Shown here one piece after another: positions 19,001-29,823 of a stretch of 32,301 bases of DNA (position 1 is the first letter of the stretch; every line of letters starts with the position of its first letter). The stretch spans positions 1 to 32,301 of the forward strand of contig JABFSR010000151.1 in NCBI GenBank assembly GCA_013140495.1, given 5' to 3'. The stretch comes from Verrucomicrobiota bacterium. GTDB lineage: Bacteria > Verrucomicrobiota > Verrucomicrobiia > Limisphaerales > JADLHS01. Made by a program: the position numbers and the translations under genes. The notes under the pieces were generated by a model that did not search any database, was not told the DNA's origin, and was given only the letters and a program-made list of their open reading frames with translations.

Positions 19001-22000
19001 ATGTCGAAGATGCACCGAATGTCGTGCTTGGCGTTGGCGATGATTTCGCTCAGGCGGACTTTGCCATCGCCGTCCGGGTCGTTGAGGTTGAAATCCACTT
19101 CGGCAAAGAGGCCGCCGGTGACGCCGACTTCCGCGAAGCCGAAGTTCAGTTCCGCGCCCGCGAACAAGCCACCAGTGAGCACGACTTCCGGAATATCCTT
19201 GCCCGCATCGTTCACGTCCTTGACGAAGAAGCCGTCGAAGATGTCCGCCACTTTTTTGTCCGAGGTGCTGAAGAATTTCTGCAAGCCATAGGTGTCGTAA
19301 CCGAACGTGAGATCAATTTTTATTCCCGCCTCACCTCCGAACACCACATAGAGCGGGGGATAAACCGGAACGGACCGTTTGAAGCGGAAATTAAATTCCA
19401 GCACGGGCATGTGATACTCGATGAGCGTCACCGGCTGGCCGGTAAAGAGCTTGAACAGCTCGCTCACTTCCAAGAACGGGAATTTGATGCCCAATTTTTC
19501 CAGCTTGGTCAGGAAGCCTTTGATGCCGGAATCGCTCGTGCCGCTGGAGAGCGCCTGGGCCGCGGGATCGGGATCGCCAGCCTTGCGACCCACGTTGCCG
19601 AGGGCATCGGCCTCAAGCTCAAACGATCCGAGCGGGATCTCGATCGAGCCATTGTCCGAGTAGGACGTATCATTGATCAGATCCACGATGTCGGCGAAGT
19701 CGCGGATGAATTCCTCGGTGCCCGGTTTGATTTTACCGAACAGCCGCGCCAGTGCGAGCATGTCAATCGGCTCGCCCGCCAGGTCGGAGATGATCGGGAT
19801 GGGGGTCGTGAGCGCATCCATCAGCGGCTCGAGCGGGCTGGTCACCTGCTTGACCTGATCGAGCACGGGCTTGACGTACTTGGAGATGAACGCGCCGGCA
19901 TCCAGGCGGACGTCGTGGAAGCCAAGTTCGAGCGTGCCATCCTCGCCGCCGCCCAGCGTCCACTCCCAATCCAAATTGAACTCGGCCAGCAAGCGCGGGA
20001 AGACGGCGTTGCCCCGGAAGCTGACGGCGAGATCGAGGTTCACATCCGCGATGGCGCCGAGTTGCGCGGCGAAGGCATCGCTGAAGCTGAACGTGCTCAG
20101 GCTGAAATCAGAGAACTTCAGCTTGTTGGGATGGCTCGCGGGACCGCGAATATCCACGCTGAAATAACCCACGAAAGACGAAGGGTCGTCCGCATCGTCG
20201 CCAACGTCCAGTTGCAGAAAGAGCAGGCTGCCCTTGGCATTAAGGCCCGGAATCGTGACTTTGAAATCTACGCGCAGTTCCTCGGCGTCCGAAGCGTCAA
20301 AGTAGAACCCGTCGCTCGCGCTGAGGCCGAAGTAGAGCTTGAGATCAAAACCCACCTGGACTTTCACGTTGCCGTTGACCTCGAGACCCAGGCCGGGAAT
20401 GCCGATGTCGAAGTTGATCGGGTGGGCGCTGGTGTCCACCAAGGCGAGCGTCTTCTTGAGCCGGACCTTGAAGTTGATCGCGCTGCCGGTGCATTCAATT
20501 TCCACGTCGCTGGCGGCGTTGAGGGGCGAGCCGTCGGATTTGACCAGGAGATCAAGGCCCGGCTTGCCCAAGGATTTGAAAATGGCTTCCTGGACGAGCG
20601 CAATCGGATCACCCGCCAAAGTTAGTTGCGCGCGAATCTGGGCCAGAAGTCCGCCGCGGAACTTGCCGATGAAATCCGCCGCCTGACTAAGTTTGTTTCC
20701 GACCAGCGGGAGCACTTTGTTGAGAACATTATTCGCCAAACCGTTTTGGATCGTGCCGAGCAGCGCGTCGAGGCCATCCAGCAACATGGGCGCGTTCTTC
20801 ACCAGATCGCACGGATTGAAGCCGCTGAGCAGGTTGGCAAGGTTCGGGGTGAGGATGGTGAGGTCGGCATAAACTTTACCGGCGCCGGTGTTGCCGGTGT
20901 CGGTGCCGCTCAGGGCGACGCTCCAACCCAAACCCGCAATCTGCGTGGCCAAGGCGCTGGGGCCGGCAACCTGCGGCGCGGCGGTCGTGATGAGGCTGTT
21001 GAGGCTGACTTCGAGCCGCGTGCCGTTCAGCAACGCGGAAGGCGTTCCTGTGACGTTGATGATTTTGACTTCCTGACCGGCGACCGGGCTGGTGAAGACC
21101 AAGTCGTTGTTCGGTCCGGGGCTGACGATGGTCGCCTGATTCGCGCCGTTGGTTTTCTCCGGGAAGAAGAGCCGTTTGAAACTCGGGATGATGACGACCA
21201 AATCATTATCCGGATAACCATCCCCATCGGCGTCGCTGCTGCTGCCCAGCGCAATCAAACCGCCGAGAGCGTAGAGCGGGAGCACCGTGCTCGCGCCGGC
21301 GGTGAGAGCGATGCCGATGTTGCTGGAGTTGAAGAAAGTCTCGCCGGTGCGGACGTAGTGCCGGCCATCGCCGTTGCTATCCAGCAGCGAGACGGTGAAG
21401 GTCGCGTCCTGATCGCCGCCCACGCTGCCCGGCAAGCCGTCGGAATCAAGGGTGGCGGTGCCGTTCTTGACGGAGATGTTGATGCTGCCAATGCCGGCGG
21501 TAAAATTCAGATTCGTGGCGCGGACAGAAGCGGCAAGGTTGATGCCAGTGCCCGTGTTGGGGCCGTTGTAGTCGGTGTCGTAGAAGAACGGCTTCCCGCC
21601 ACACGGATTGCTCACGTCCACCCCGAACACGAGCTTGAGGTCGGCGCTGGCGGTGACGTTGAGATCGCCCGAACCGGAAGCCGTGACGAAATCGGCAATG
21701 CCCGCCAGGAGCGTGCGCGCGGGCGAGTTCAGCGGCAGCAGATCGACAAGATCGCCGAGGCCGAACGCCATCGGGATCGCATTGGAGTACGCGAGATGGT
21801 AGCTCAACTCCATCTTCAACGCGGTCTGATGTACGGTCCCGGAGCCGTTGTTCCCGGTGTCCACTGAGTCGAGCGTGGCGTCGAACGGCATGGTTGCGGT
21901 GTTCGCCAGATATTTCGCGTGGACCTCGTTCTTGATCTTGGTCGCGGTGGTGTAAGTGGCGTTGTAGTGGATGGTGACGACTTTGTTGGCGGCGTCGTAG

Positions 22001-25000
22001 TTATCCACGACGGCGGCGTCCGTGCCGGCGGGGAGCGTGCCGTCATCAACGAACTTGAAAGTGACTCCGTTGAAAGTGTCGCCATTGAGCGCGAGCGAGG
22101 TGAAGTGCAGCGCGTTGTTCTGGCCGGTCGGGTTGAGGCGATATTCGGCCGCCGTGATCGGCGTGCCGGTGACGAGCGATTGGACCGGGGTGTATTCCAC
22201 CGAGAAATTCAGATCGTTGGCGGGAATGCCGAGCAGGCTTTCGATCTTTGCTTCGAGCACATCGAGGGTCTTGCCGTTCCCGGTCGCGAGGCCCTTGACG
22301 GTCGCGGCGAAGTCCGCGGCAAAATCCATCACGCGGCTGATGCTGATGTTGATCCACGGCAGGGGACGGTTGAGGAAATCGAACGCCTTGAACTGGCCGA
22401 GTTGGGTGGAGAGCGATTTCAACGCGATGATGAACTCGGTCGTGGAGAGGCAATCGAAATTCTGCAGCGGGCCGAACTGTGGATACGTGACGAACAATCC
22501 CTGCTTGTTGGTGACCGGGTGGTAGGGATTGGGATTGTAAGTGACGTAGTGCAGGTCCGGAATGAAGAGGCGAACTTCGGCGGTTGGTGGAATCTGGCCG
22601 GAGAAGATGTTCGGCGTGACGACCAGATTGGGCAGGTGGATGTCGAGGCTGGCCGTCCAAGTCGGATTGACCCCGATGTAATCGCTCAAATGCCGCAGGT
22701 CGCCGAGCATCTGCGTGAGGAAGATGCGCGTGCCTCCGAGGGGATTGACGAGGTTGAAGACCATGTTGACCGCGCCGGTGGCCGTGCCGCCGCTGGTTGA
22801 TAGGCTGAACATCGCCAGCCGCGCGCTGGCTGCCAGGTTGGTGGCAGAAACAGAGCCGGTGGCGGTCAGTGTGGTGTTCTCGATGAAGACGCCTTTCACC
22901 ACCGACCGGGCGACGGTGTTGGGCAGGAAGCCGACTTCATTGAAGATCGGATCGTTCGGGCCAGCCTCGATAGTCAGCGAGTTGACCTTGTTCAACATGC
23001 TGTCGAGCGTGGTGTTGACGAAGACCGGGTCCACATTCTGATAAACCTTGTCCTCGTTGATATCCATGTGGCGATCGCCGTCGAGGTCTTCGCCCGAATC
23101 AAGGATGCCGTTGTTGTTGAGGTCCTCTTTTACATCGAGGTTGCCGTCAGCATCCTTGTCTTCATTGATCACCTCCAGGCGGATGCCCGGGGCGAGGGAG
23201 TTGTCGAGGTTGCGCGATTGGATGAAACGGATGACGCGGTTGAGCGGGATGGGGCCGCCGCCGGGATTGAAGGTGTACGGCAGCAGCTTGCTGTTCAACA
23301 ACGCCACGAGATCGGAGAGTTGCGTGAACGCGACCGTTTCCGCCACCGTCACCGCGATGGCGTAGCGCGTCCCGTCGTTCAGGTTGATGATGAAATTGGA
23401 CCCGCTGGTGAGGTGACCATTGGACGGCGGAGGCGTGAGGAATGAACCGAGCAAGCGCGGCGCTTGAGCCGCGTTGAAATCAATCCCGAGCTTCAAGCTG
23501 ACGCCCACCGCGCCGTTGACGGACAGCGTGCCGGTAAAGGATGCGTCGGCCAGGCTGCCCAAGTTGAAGTTGGTGTCGTAGGCGAAGGCGGTGGTCTGGC
23601 TCGGCAAGGTGTAATTGAACGCGAGGTCCCACTTCAGGCGCTTGGTGAGTTGATCCAGATTCAGGTTCAGGTTCAACGCCGGGAAAAGTTCCTGCAACCG
23701 CCGCATCATCGCCTGCAAGCTGGGCACTTTCAGTTTCTCGCCCGCGCTCTGGTTGTTGGCGAAACCAAGCTGGGTGAACATCGGCGAGTTCGCGTCGGGG
23801 CTGGATACTTTGAGCGAACGGCCATTCGGGTTCAGCAGGTGGAAGCGGATGTTGCCCAAATATGGTTGGGCGACGACTTGGGCGGCGGTGGCGGGCGGCA
23901 GCGCGGCGTTGATGTCGGCGGCCAGATCGGCGAGCGAGAGGTTGTTAAGCGTGCTGACCGCCGTCACGGTGATGAGGTTGGACGCGACACCGTCAATGGT
24001 GATGATAAATTTGGCATCGCCATTCAATTTGCCCTGCGTGATGTTTCCGACGTTCTGGTGCGTGCTGCCGACCATGTCCAGGTCCACCAACTGACCGTAA
24101 ACTTTCTCCAGGAAGGAAGTGGAGAAATCGAGAATGTCACTCAGTTTGAAGCCGCTCCCGAAAGGCAGTTTGACGTTGAGCAGATCACTCTCGCCGAGCT
24201 GGCCGAGGGTGTCCATCAAGCGCTGGAGTTCGCCCAGCAGTTGCTCGCGATCGAAATTCAGGAAGCGCATCAGGATGCCGGCCTCGGGACTGGCGCTCGC
24301 ATCCACGCGCAGGCTGCCCAGATTGTTGATGTCCTCCCAGACAAGGCCGAGGTTGATCGTGCCCAGATTGAGGAACGGGGCGCCATTCCCCGCCGCCACG
24401 GACAGGGTGAACTCACCATCCAATCGGACATCGTCCTGAAGCGGGTCGCCGATGATGCTGACGCTGAACAGCGGCGCAGGGTCGTTGGTGAATTCGTAGA
24501 GCCGCAATTTGCCATCCGCCGGGTGGCCGTAGGAATCCACCGGCTCGACGAGATCAATGGTGACCTTCACATCCGGATCAAGCGTGAGCGTGGCTTCGTT
24601 GAGCTCCACGGCGACGATGCCGAAAGTGCCGGTGGCCGAGACCCGGCCATTCACGACGATGTTGCGGATGGTGATCTCCGGTTGCGCCGTGGCGTTGGTG
24701 CGAACGTAGAAGCCGCGCGCGTCCACGCCCATTTCCATCATCAGGTCAATCTCGGCGCTCAGTTCCAGGCTGCCGTGCAGTTCGATCTGGCCACCGAGCA
24801 GCGTCGCATCGAGCGGGGCGTTGAAGGTCAGCGTGCGCTTGAACGGTTTGTTCGGATCGGTCGGATCGCCGAGCACCAGCTTTTGCAATCCGCCGTCCAC
24901 GGTCACGTTGCCGGGGATGTTGTCGAGCGAATCCAGCAGACTCTGCAAATTGATCGCGTTGGTGATGAGCGTGCCGATGTCGGCGATGCGGAAACCGCCC

Positions 25001-28000
25001 GTGCCGTTTTCGAGCAGCCGCGTCATGAGGGAGGTGAGTTGTTCGCGCGCACTGCCAAAGGCGGGGCCGGCGCCGTCCAACCCGGCGCGTTTCTCGTCGG
25101 CCAACTGTTTGAGCGGACGGAATTGTCCGCCGCCCAACGCGGAACCGAGCGAGTCACCCAACAGCGGCATTTCCCCGAGATCATCCACGCGCGAGAACCA
25201 GTCGGAGACGGATTGAAACCCGTTGCGGATGGCCGTCAGAAAATTCTCCGCCGTGGTGGTGTCGAGAAACGTCTCAACGTTCGTGGCGAAGACTTTTTGG
25301 TGGCCCATCTCGCGGATCGAGATTGTGCCCTGCGTGGCGGATTCTAAGGCCGTGCGGGCCGGACCTTGGAAGTCGAACGTGTCGGCGCCCGCGCCGCCGT
25401 CGAATTCGATGCCGCCCGGAATCGCCACGTCCCCTTCGGTGCTGTCCACAATCAAATTGTCCGTGCCCGACCCCAAGTGGACGGAGATTTTGAGGATGTT
25501 GGCCAGCGGATACGTGGCGATGAGACTGCCGCCGAGATAAAACTCCAGTTCGCGCGGCGATGCACCAGTGACGGTGGCGAGGACGAGGCGGACTTGTTGA
25601 TTGCCAGCGTCTGCCTCGAAGCGGAGCACTGGTTCGGCGAGCAAGGCGGTGGAAGCGTTCGCGATCAGCCAGTCGCCGCGCCCCCGCGTGCCCGCCACCA
25701 AAACATTGTCGGTCGCATTGTACTGCAGGTCCGCCACTTGGACGTTGGGCAGGCCGACGCCGAAACGACTCCAGAGCGCGTAGGTCTTGGGATTGGCCTG
25801 CAACCCGGCAAGATCGCCGACGCCAAGCCGATAAACTCCGTCGCGCGCGCCCACGACCACGACCAACTGGTTGTTCACGTTGACGACTTCAACAGATTGA
25901 AATCCGCCGGTGAGATCGCCGAGGTTGCCGGTGACGTTGACCGCGCTGACAGAACCGTTGGCGGCGACAGTGATGGCCCAGACATGTTTGTCATCCACCG
26001 CGAAGGCGGTGCGCCAATTCTCGGGGTCGAGGCTGATCTGGTGGATGCTGCCGGCGCCGGTAGGGGAGAGAGTCTGGAATGTGCCGCCGTTGTCGGAACT
26101 GACGAGGATTTCGCCTTTATCACCGCGCGCAGCGTAAAGAATGTTTTGGTTGGCGATGCCGCCGGATTTTCCACCGTAGGCGACGGCGGATACGAAGCCG
26201 GTATTGGGACCGATGCGCCAGCCGGGCGCCATGATGATGTGGTCGCCGCTGTCGTCGCTGACGTAGAGGCCGAGGCGACCGAGCACGAGCTTGACGACTC
26301 CGTCGCTGAGATCATCCACGGCATTGATCGCGAAGGGGAGATATTGGAAACGTTTGAAATTGCGGTCGGTCTGGCCGTTGGTCCAGTTGTCGTCGAGGCC
26401 GCTGAAATTGTCGGCGGAGCCGGGGGCTTTGAGTAGGATTTGGGTGTAGCCCTGGGAGACATCGAGGTTGTTGAAGGTCTCGCGCCAGAAGCTGCGGAAG
26501 TTGTTCGCCATGAAGAAGCGCGTCGAGAGGTTCGGCTGGGCTGGGTTGTAGGCGACGCCGACGTAGTTACCGTCGCCGTCAACCAGACCGTAACCATCGG
26601 TCAAGCCCGGTCTCTGGGCGATCACGCCATTGTCCTGAAGGCCCATGAAAACAGTGTTCGTATTGGAGTCGTAGGCGACGGATGAAAGTTCGGCGACTCC
26701 CACGGCTCGTGCGATGAATTCCCAACTCGTGCCGCCGCCCGGGCGGGGATTTTGCAGGCGGTAAAGGCCGCCATCGGTCAGCGCCATGAAGCTGTTATTG
26801 CTCGCGTCAAAGGTAAGGTTGCGAATGTCCGCGTGCGGGGCGGTGGCGCCATAAGGTCCGGCATCGGGCCGGCTCTTGGCGGAGATGCGCGTCCAGGTGC
26901 CGGAGCTGGCGTCGCCGCGGTAAATGATGCCACTGAACGGCGACTCGGTGCTGGCGTCGCCGCCCACATAGACGAGGAAATTGTTGATCGGATCCGCCGC
27001 GATGCCGAAGTGTCGCGCCCCCTGGCCGCCATTCGTGCGCGGGTCCGCCCCAATCCGGGTCCAGCTCGCGCCCGCGTTCGCGGAACGGAAAACTCCTGCC
27101 AGCCGCCCATCATGGGCACCGATGAGCGCGGCATAAACCGCGTGTCCCACCGCCTGGCTCACGGACAAACGGATGCGCAGGGCATTCTCTAAGTTTTCCG
27201 CAATGAGCACAACGTTCGCCACGCCGTTGTGATCGAAATCCAATTCGCCCTCGTCGAGCACGCCGTTGCTGTTGGTGTCTTCGCCGAGATTCAACACGTC
27301 GTTGTTGTTCGTATCCTCGCCGGGGTCGAGGATGTCGTTGTTGATGATGACATCCTCGTCGAGTTGCGCTTCGCCCGCTACGCCGTCGTGATCGTAATCA
27401 GGCACGATTCCGGTATCCATTTTGGTCCAGGTGACAACCCCAGCCGTGCCGCTGTCCGTACGATAAACCCCGATGTTCGCGGCGTTCAGGCCGTCGGTCT
27501 CGCCAGCGAGAGCGACGTAAAATCTTCCGGCATTGCCCGGTTCCTGCACGAGGTCCGTGACATGAAATTGCGGCAAACCGCCCTGACCGGAGAGGCGATC
27601 CCACGCGGTCCCGTTATTGGTGGAGCGATAGACGCCACCGCGCCCGGCGGAAAACAGCCCGGACAGGGTGATCTCATACGTGCCCACGTACACCAAACCC
27701 GGCGTCTGGGAGGAGGGCACAATCGCGCTGGCACGCAAGCCTTGGAAGTTGCCCACTTCGGTCCAACTCGCTCCGCCATTCAGCGAACGGAACAAGCCGG
27801 CGGCGGTGCCGCCCCGGGCCGAACTGCTGAAGGAACCCGTGCTTGCGAACAGCACCATCTGGCTGAACGGCGTGGCGTTGGTGACGGGGTTGTTCAACGA
27901 ATCGAAGGGACTGACAGCCAGCGAAGCGATCGCCAGGGAAGGCAGGTCTTGGCCGAGCGGAATCCACGTCGGCGTCTCGGCGGCCTCGTCCGTGCCGCCG

Positions 28001-29226
28001 ACGCCGTTGTCGTTGATCCCGTTCGTCGTGGACCAATCCAGGTTCGAGGTCCGCCAAATTCCGCCGTTGACCGAGCCGAGCCAGGCGATCCTTGGATCGG
28101 TGGGGTGAACCGCAATGACCTGCACGGCGCCCGAAGCGGGGTCGTCAGGAGACAGAATGGAATTCTCGTTGCCGGTGATGTACGTCGGGCCTTGCGAAGT
28201 CCAAACCGGCTGGCCAATGGCGAGGTTTGGCAAGGTCGGGACAAACCGGACCAGCAAGTCCCGCCCATCCGCCGAAACATCCAGCACGAGTGCGCCGCTG
28301 CCCAGCGAGTTGGTGAAGTTGGCCGCGTTGAGAGTGACGACGCTGCGGTTGAAGCCGATGATGCCCGAAGTGGTGCTGAGGATCCGCCAGGTGTAGGCGG
28401 TGGCGGAATTGAAATTGGTGACGTTGCCGGGCGCGTTGTTCAACTGCAGCGACTTCACCCGGATAGTCGCCGGATTGGCCGTCGTGGCGACCATGGTCAG
28501 GCTGCCATTGATCTTTTGAAAATCCCAACCGGGATTATTGCCTTCACCGCCAGCCACATCGTTGATTTCCCAATCGTAGGGGAAAGACGCCGCGAGCCAG
28601 GTTTGCGAGCCGGTCTGCAGCAAGCCCGGACTGTTGCCGGGCGAGATTGTGCCAGTCACCACCACATCCCCGTTGATCACGCCAGAGCCGGACAAAGTAT
28701 CTCCCGCGCCCACGTCAAAAAGGCCGCCCAGAGGGCTCCCGGAGCTTTCATTCCCCAACGGAACACCATTCAAACGCAAGCCGGTGTAGGGAGTCGAACC
28801 AGTAGTTGGCGGAGGCGGACCATTCGCCGCAGTCAGTGTAGTCGTTAACTGGTCGGTCTGCGGACTGCCCGAAACTTGTGACGAACCAGTGGTCGTTACT
28901 TGAAGATTTGCCCCAGCACCCGTGGCAGCAATTCCGCCAGCGGAGTTGGTAGCAAGAACAGCACTCTCGCTCGGGGAAGTCGGCTGAGCCGAATCGGAGG
29001 AAGACGGCGTCGCGGCAGTCGAAGTTTCCGTAAGCGGCTCGGTCTGCACCCCCTCAAAAATGCTGTCAGTGGGGGGCGCCGGAGTTGTCGCCCCAGCGAG
29101 AAGGGAACACTCGATCACCGCGTTGCCAGGAACAGCCGCCCCAGTCACCAGGACAACATCAAGGCTTGCCGAAAGCAGCACCCGCGGCTCCAAGGCCTCT
29201 ATTTCAAATTGGTTGTTCCGACTCAC
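10033..29226 (-). CDS. Giant LEPR-XLL / RTX / Calx-beta surface protein, 6397 residues
   Basis: Starts at GTG 29226 ([19 protein letters not shown]). Order of domains: LEPR-XLL motif (9-19); Ser/Thr/Pro-rich stretch to about 155; autotransporter-repeat-like [20 protein letters not shown] (about 170-205); BNR/VPS10-like beta-propeller (about 337-1200, e.g. [18 protein letters not shown]) with Asp-rich calcium loops at about 610-665; a long region (about 1200-3500) with flagellin-IN-like segments and another Asp-rich stretch (2021-2060); RTX array (about 3513-3783); SdrD_B-like domain (about 3831-3945); five Calx-beta domains (about 3951-4585); a second SdrD_B-like domain (about 4586-4660); long RTX array (about 4703-6331). 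It probably exceeds 600 kDa and binds much Ca2+. There is no Sec signal peptide; the RTX content would suggest type I secretion, but no transporter genes are present here. The role (adhesion, surface layer or predation) is inferred only from the domains. It is followed 6 bp later by the 998-residue protein. Confidence 0.92.
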   Translation of the reverse strand: MSRNNQFEIEALEPRVLLSASLDVVLVTGAAVPGNAVIECSLLAGATTPAPPTDSIFEGVQTEPLTETSTAATPSSSDSAQPTSPSESAVLATNSAGGIAATGAGANLQVTTTGSSQVSGSPQTDQLTTTLTAANGPPPPTTGSTPYTGLRLNGVPLGNESSGSPLGGLFDVGAGDTLSGSGVINGDVVVTGTISPGNSPGLLQTGSQTWLAASFPYDWEINDVAGGEGNNPGWDFQKINGSLTMVATTANPATIRVKSLQLNNAPGNVTNFNSATAYTWRILSTTSGIIGFNRSVVTLNAANFTNSLGSGALVLDVSADGRDLLVRFVPTLPNLAIGQPVWTSQGPTYITGNENSILSPDDPASGAVQVIAVHPTDPRIAWLGSVNGGIWRTSNLDWSTTNGINDNGVGGTDEAAETPTWIPLGQDLPSLAIASLAVSPFDSLNNPVTNATPFSQMVLFASTGSFSSSARGGTAAGLFRSLNGGASWTEVGNFQGLRASAIVPSSQTPGLVYVGTYEITLSGLFSAGRGGVYRSTNNGTAWDRLSGQGGLPQFHVTDLVQEPGNAGRFYVALAGETDGLNAANIGVYRTDSGTAGVVTWTKMDTGIVPDYDHDGVAGEAQLDEDVIINNDILDPGEDTNNNDVLNLGEDTNSNGVLDEGELDFDHNGVANVVLIAENLENALRIRLSVSQAVGHAVYAALIGAHDGRLAGVFRSANAGASWTRIGADPRTNGGQGARHFGIAADPINNFLVYVGGDASTESPFSGIIYRGDASSGTWTRISAKSRPDAGPYGATAPHADIRNLTFDASNNSFMALTDGGLYRLQNPRPGGGTSWEFIARAVGVAELSSVAYDSNTNTVFMGLQDNGVIAQRPGLTDGYGLVDGDGNYVGVAYNPAQPNLSTRFFMANNFRSFWRETFNNLDVSQGYTQILLKAPGSADNFSGLDDNWTNGQTDRNFKRFQYLPFAINAVDDLSDGVVKLVLGRLGLYVSDDSGDHIIMAPGWRIGPNTGFVSAVAYGGKSGGIANQNILYAARGDKGEILVSSDNGGTFQTLSPTGAGSIHQISLDPENWRTAFAVDDKHVWAITVAANGSVSAVNVTGNLGDLTGGFQSVEVVNVNNQLVVVVGARDGVYRLGVGDLAGLQANPKTYALWSRFGVGLPNVQVADLQYNATDNVLVAGTRGRGDWLIANASTALLAEPVLRFEADAGNQQVRLVLATVTGASPRELEFYLGGSLIATYPLANILKISVHLGSGTDNLIVDSTEGDVAIPGGIEFDGGAGADTFDFQGPARTALESATQGTISIREMGHQKVFATNVETFLDTTTAENFLTAIRNGFQSVSDWFSRVDDLGEMPLLGDSLGSALGGGQFRPLKQLADEKRAGLDGAGPAFGSAREQLTSLMTRLLENGTGGFRIADIGTLITNAINLQSLLDSLDNIPGNVTVDGGLQKLVLGDPTDPNKPFKRTLTFNAPLDATLLGGQIELHGSLELSAEIDLMMEMGVDARGFYVRTNATAQPEITIRNIVVNGRVSATGTFGIVAVELNEATLTLDPDVKVTIDLVEPVDSYGHPADGKLRLYEFTNDPAPLFSVSIIGDPLQDDVRLDGEFTLSVAAGNGAPFLNLGTINLGLVWEDINNLGSLRVDASASPEAGILMRFLNFDREQLLGELQRLMDTLGQLGESDLLNVKLPFGSGFKLSDILDFSTSFLEKVYGQLVDLDMVGSTHQNVGNITQGKLNGDAKFIITIDGVASNLITVTAVSTLNNLSLADLAADINAALPPATAAQVVAQPYLGNIRFHLLNPNGRSLKVSSPDANSPMFTQLGFANNQSAGEKLKVPSLQAMMRRLQELFPALNLNLNLDQLTKRLKWDLAFNYTLPSQTTAFAYDTNFNLGSLADASFTGTLSVNGAVGVSLKLGIDFNAAQAPRLLGSFLTPPPSNGHLTSGSNFIINLNDGTRYAIAVTVAETVAFTQLSDLVALLNSKLLPYTFNPGGGPIPLNRVIRFIQSRNLDNSLAPGIRLEVINEDKDADGNLDVKEDLNNNGILDSGEDLDGDRHMDINEDKVYQNVDPVFVNTTLDSMLNKVNSLTIEAGPNDPIFNEVGFLPNTVARSVVKGVFIENTTLTATGSVSATNLAASARLAMFSLSTSGGTATGAVNMVFNLVNPLGGTRIFLTQMLGDLRHLSDYIGVNPTWTASLDIHLPNLVVTPNIFSGQIPPTAEVRLFIPDLHYVTYNPNPYHPVTNKQGLFVTYPQFGPLQNFDCLSTTEFIIALKSLSTQLGQFKAFDFLNRPLPWINISISRVMDFAADFAATVKGLATGNGKTLDVLEAKIESLLGIPANDLNFSVEYTPVQSLVTGTPITAAEYRLNPTGQNNALHFTSLALNGDTFNGVTFKFVDDGTLPAGTDAAVVDNYDAANKVVTIHYNATYTTATKIKNEVHAKYLANTATMPFDATLDSVDTGNNGSGTVHQTALKMELSYHLAYSNAIPMAFGLGDLVDLLPLNSPARTLLAGIADFVTASGSGDLNVTASADLKLVFGVDVSNPCGGKPFFYDTDYNGPNTGTGINLAASVRATNLNFTAGIGSINISVKNGTATLDSDGLPGSVGGDQDATFTVSLLDSNGDGRHYVRTGETFFNSSNIGIALTAGASTVLPLYALGGLIALGSSSDADGDGYPDNDLVVIIPSFKRLFFPEKTNGANQATIVSPGPNNDLVFTSPVAGQEVKIINVTGTPSALLNGTRLEVSLNSLITTAAPQVAGPSALATQIAGLGWSVALSGTDTGNTGAGKVYADLTILTPNLANLLSGFNPCDLVKNAPMLLDGLDALLGTIQNGLANNVLNKVLPLVGNKLSQAADFIGKFRGGLLAQIRAQLTLAGDPIALVQEAIFKSLGKPGLDLLVKSDGSPLNAASDVEIECTGSAINFKVRLKKTLALVDTSAHPINFDIGIPGLGLEVNGNVKVQVGFDLKLYFGLSASDGFYFDASDAEELRVDFKVTIPGLNAKGSLLFLQLDVGDDADDPSSFVGYFSVDIRGPASHPNKLKFSDFSLSTFSFSDAFAAQLGAIADVNLDLAVSFRGNAVFPRLLAEFNLDWEWTLGGGEDGTLELGFHDVRLDAGAFISKYVKPVLDQVKQVTSPLEPLMDALTTPIPIISDLAGEPIDMLALARLFGKIKPGTEEFIRDFADIVDLINDTSYSDNGSIEIPLGSFELEADALGNVGRKAGDPDPAAQALSSGTSDSGIKGFLTKLEKLGIKFPFLEVSELFKLFTGQPVTLIEYHMPVLEFNFRFKRSVPVYPPLYVVFGGEAGIKIDLTFGYDTYGLQKFFSTSDKKVADIFDGFFVKDVNDAGKDIPEVVLTGGLFAGAELNFGFAEVGVTGGLFAEVDFNLNDPDGDGKVRLSEIIANAKHDIRCIFDIHGELYVEFTAFIKILKWEKEWDFGRIDILTLDLICPAPVLANVSSGVLTLHMGPLAADREEGDLEDGDEYFIVTHISGDGTIAVPEIVEVSFNGIKQIYKGVTEIQADGGEGNDTIDLRGVLAPAIVNGDNGNDTIYAGNAGRGDGSLYHGNAGNDRIIGALQKQSIQPVLDEFYGDDGNDTLTGNEGDDWLYGGAGNDTLTGNSGNDLIWGGDGADVIRGDDGDDVIDAGAGNDRITGGTGNDLITAGDGADTVDAGDGNDWVDGGAGPDYIIAGNGNDWVDAGAGNDRILGGRGDDQLIGGANNDFIDGGAGSDVILGDLGTITTPALYAPTAFPVTVLAVSGTGDDTLVGGAGIDVIFGAGGNDRIFGGQLLTSGQNQVAGANPSEFYDGADFIDAGEDNDIVFADDARGTASTSYPGAVIKGTAWFDIADVYAVVNNIRDSGENGLAGVSVELHRLNTTLVGTTLTDANGEFTFSGLDAGDYYLVFSLPTGLTYATQNVGSDDTIDSDVDGTGKTGTIHVDEGASDITHAAGYHGTNPLISIDNQSVVEGSAGLTEMLFTVTLSNPSSTTVTVCYESSPDFGVHGADRILDFATVSWSLTFLPGQTTQTIRVQVVGDTVYERDYETFSVLLDLPHNATIDPLHQTGTGTIIDDDTAPVVSVVDTRGNEGAALIFVVRLSNASKFPVSLEYLTSQAVEHDGTLLHDGAVTVLDYANTYEIIPGALVFAPGQTEMTVTVGTMQDNLDEYDEQMNLRIALDPTASNNYASLGRKVANGFILDDDATPFVQITPVTQTVTEGHAGTTPVYLIISLRDPITNLPTISGRPVTVTWATGSGTAFVVPTDTEAADAEYLFDHVTFAPQTNTYAGDSFQSIMVNILGDTRLEPQISGQWEYFFVNLLQATHGVLDADDDNLNHATIFVQDDEVPDPGPWYVQFDRTNYRVKEGQSLTVTIVAAENSSLPLAVYWSIGGAGLGIATPGLDYTGVWENGGSGPRELVRFAPGQTTLTFTIPTLPDNVYEGDEVFDLYLANPKGGPVRAPNQVATVTIVEDDPVPHLKINDVSSAESGGLAHFIVTATGDSVVPVTVNWLAYNGTAKAPTDFSPTGGSFVIPIVIGTYTVDLGSDPLGHPQVLILNDAAPELTENYYVRLKLAVPDTAIIDDYEGKGTILDNDPVTVHGFVFMDLNGNGFFDAGTDYGLSGVQTTITDANGIHTTVTGPTLTDPNGNYNYALVVLLGNDTVTLNPLTTPANSINTTGSLPLFVLFTPFVSNAPDIGFNIPSTEFEEPTGSLGESGGANNDTVYGGQGNDVISGGNGDDWLIGGHWTGPIGACDGSPYNVVVSDNQGRKYVDTTLPGNQNPPRNEEEQEPCPDDDIIHGSNGNDVILGDYGYITGAGVAVFLGGNGLDKLFGEAGDDFIYGQDGTDQLRGGLGDDTLTGGGGDELYIYDGDVNEGNDTIIETAFGGTDTIDLSQTSGWSIVFDLGSVVQQTVTPLLKLTLPNGSVIENLIGGSRDDVLIGNVLNNRIEGGNGNDILFGLGGSDTLIGGLGSDTYRYDADGLTSNDYLLETNSLATANDVDVIDFVGTTTVGINLNLSIANVQQFVTGTLFITLSDALGFENLYGGDFVTGDTLIGNARDNVIWARAGNDTLNGGANGVVGDTLREERGSGFNLTNTTLTVTITGEVDTYSNFENVSLVGDATANILDATPFTGTVYLDGRGGSDTLRGGTGVNYLTGGAGNDLIYGSAGLDIVTEKADGDFILTNATLVLNLFVGGTETDTFNTTGGAIEQADLTGGDHNNTLTASAFTGSVTLRGGAGNDTLIGTANADTLIGEAGNDSLQGGNGNDTYVFDGDNNLGTDTVVEVPGGGSDTFDFSLTDSAELEINLGDSSVAPFAGTQVVNANLTLILPADVIENVQGGQRDDVIIGNSLNNLLAGNAGNDYLTGGLGTDTLDGGAGLNPNNNQPYVDRVIETRDTDLTLTNTSLTFAFGETDTLISIETATLTGGMSNNILNALNFSGPVTLQGADDDDILLGGGNNDFLEGGAGDDFLYGNFGDDTYLFDADNNLGSDFVSESLGGGIDTFDFAATNSLAVTVNLSLISLQVVNANLSLTLNQNDVIENILGGALNDTLIGNLLNNVLTGNAGGDRLEGLGGDDTLNGGSGDVTYAFDADNVLGTDTITEMVGTGGRDTLDFSATTTGIFISLHSAGDFPQTVVAGNLQLLLLTCQSIENVLGGSGDDYIFGNSLDNRLEGNAGNDFMYGGMGNDTYAFAADTALGSDTIMENADSEGGVDTLDFSGTLLNVITLDLSNPSLQIVNANLSLTLINNLYPPLPSLYAFENVVGGAQSDNINGNDLDNVLTGGLGNDIIVAGAGDDTLDGGAGDDYLSGDAGNDALSGGADDDTLVGGIGNDTYVFDADTSLTTITGSDVIIEFADEGADTLDFSSTTTLSITIDLSNVGTQVVNANLKLILSGNDVIENVVGSTLNDTITGNSLDNRLAGGPGSDTYVFDADSQLGNDTLIEAVGGGGGVDTLDFSSTTTQQVTVDLSRTTVQRANMNLGLIFNSGSAFENIIGGALNNTLTGNALANQLTSGPGNDTLIGGAGNDVFIFVQYGNPHTVTVIGDAGEDLLDFSAFILPLTVNLGTTGSMQTVAAGELQLVLSNLDLEDVIGGAGSDTLTGNSLANRIAGGASNDLLTGGTGADTYVFAADTALGTDTIVEDASPNGGMDTLDFSGTLTQNITVDLANHSVTPQVVNANLSLVLSLTDLVENLIGGGMDNNLTGNTLNNRITANGNNNSLTGAAGDDTYVINADIITGSVSIGDIAGEINTLDFSPTQFQQIIVDLSVIDPLNLITNVTGGGADDIITGNTLNNGLSGGGGNDVLNGGAGGDTLSGGAGNDTLAGGLGDDTYSYDLSAAVANHTPLGTDTIVELPGGGNDQIVGIVPAGTVNLASGLPQTYFDDNADLILTLVLTNPNQVESSV
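10235..15120 (-). repeat. C-terminal RTX array with about eleven long modules
   Basis: Encodes nonapeptide RTX units ([11 protein letters not shown]) organised in about eleven larger modules of roughly 100-150 residues. Each module runs: [11 protein letters not shown], IENVxGGxxDDTLxGNSLNNRL, two to three RTX nonapeptides, [15 protein letters not shown], a short acidic gap, then DTLDFSxTTTxxITVDLS. The copies have diverged, so the array looks old rather than recently expanded. Parallel beta-roll binding Ca2+ is expected for RTX. Confidence 0.85.
17880..18690 (-). repeat. Internal RTX array
   Basis: About twenty near-continuous RTX nonapeptides ([20 protein letters not shown] and similar) within residues about 3513-3783 of the giant protein. 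Denser and more regular than the C-terminal array, and without the VNANL modules. Confidence 0.88.
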
Positions 29227-29592
29227 AGAAATAGCAGTGCCGCAAGTTAATAGACCATTTCACGGGCTTATTGCCTTTAATAAACGGTTCTTCAAAAAGG
29301 AATTAGGTTCTTTATAGTCGAGACCTGACCGTAACGTCAAGAAGAACCACAGCGTAATGGTCCAAAAACTCGAAGGTGGCAAAAACGAACTCTTTCTCGG
29401 CAGACAAGTGACGGGACTCAGCATCAAGAACCTGCTGCTTAAGTGAAACGGATGCATCGTCTCAGTTCATGCACATTGAGGGTTCTGCCTGCACGAAGAA
29501 AACGGCGAAGCAATCTGCAAACCTCTTCGGAACTTGTCTCGCACTGGTCAGCCACTTGTGCGTAAGATGTATCCCACCATCTTTTGAAAAAA
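29227..29592. other. Intergenic region upstream of the giant gene
   Basis: Holds the candidate promoter for the giant gene and, on the minus strand just before the start codon, a small hairpin ggc-aataa-gcc (29268-29278 read in reverse). A short plus-strand frame (29357-29446, MVQKLEGGKNELFLGRQV...) lacks a ribosome site and resembles nothing I recognise. No other gene is seen. Confidence 0.6.
29311..29340 (-). promoter_or_regulatory. Candidate sigma70-type promoter of the giant operon
   Basis: On the minus strand: TTGACG (29340-29335), an 18-bp spacer, TATAAA (29316-29311): ten of twelve consensus bases. The expected start is near 29304, giving an untranslated leader of about 78 nt before the GTG at 29226. 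Confidence 0.5.
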
Positions 29593-29668
<76 letters not shown>

Positions 29669-29823
29669 AGACCGGAGGGCGCATATTCAAATGCTATCAG
29701 CCCTCATTTGCAAGGTTCTTTTGCCTTGTTCGACATTCAAATTGTTGAGAAAGAAACCAGCAACATATCTTGCGAAACCGGCCTCAATCAATTTTCAGCG
29801 GCACAAGCTAAAATATCTCCACA

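Noticed and set aside
17236..20625. 1129-codon open frame on the plus strand opposite the giant gene, and similar ones at 14524-17091, 23464-25347 and 27229-28848
   Set aside because: They lie wholly antisense to a frame with clear RTX, Calx-beta and propeller motifs. Their translations are Val/Arg/Asp-rich without recognisable domains and their length follows from the GC-rich codon use of the real gene.
29260..29457. 65-codon minus-strand frame upstream of the giant gene
   Set aside because: It spans the candidate promoter, has no ribosome site, and its product resembles nothing known to me.
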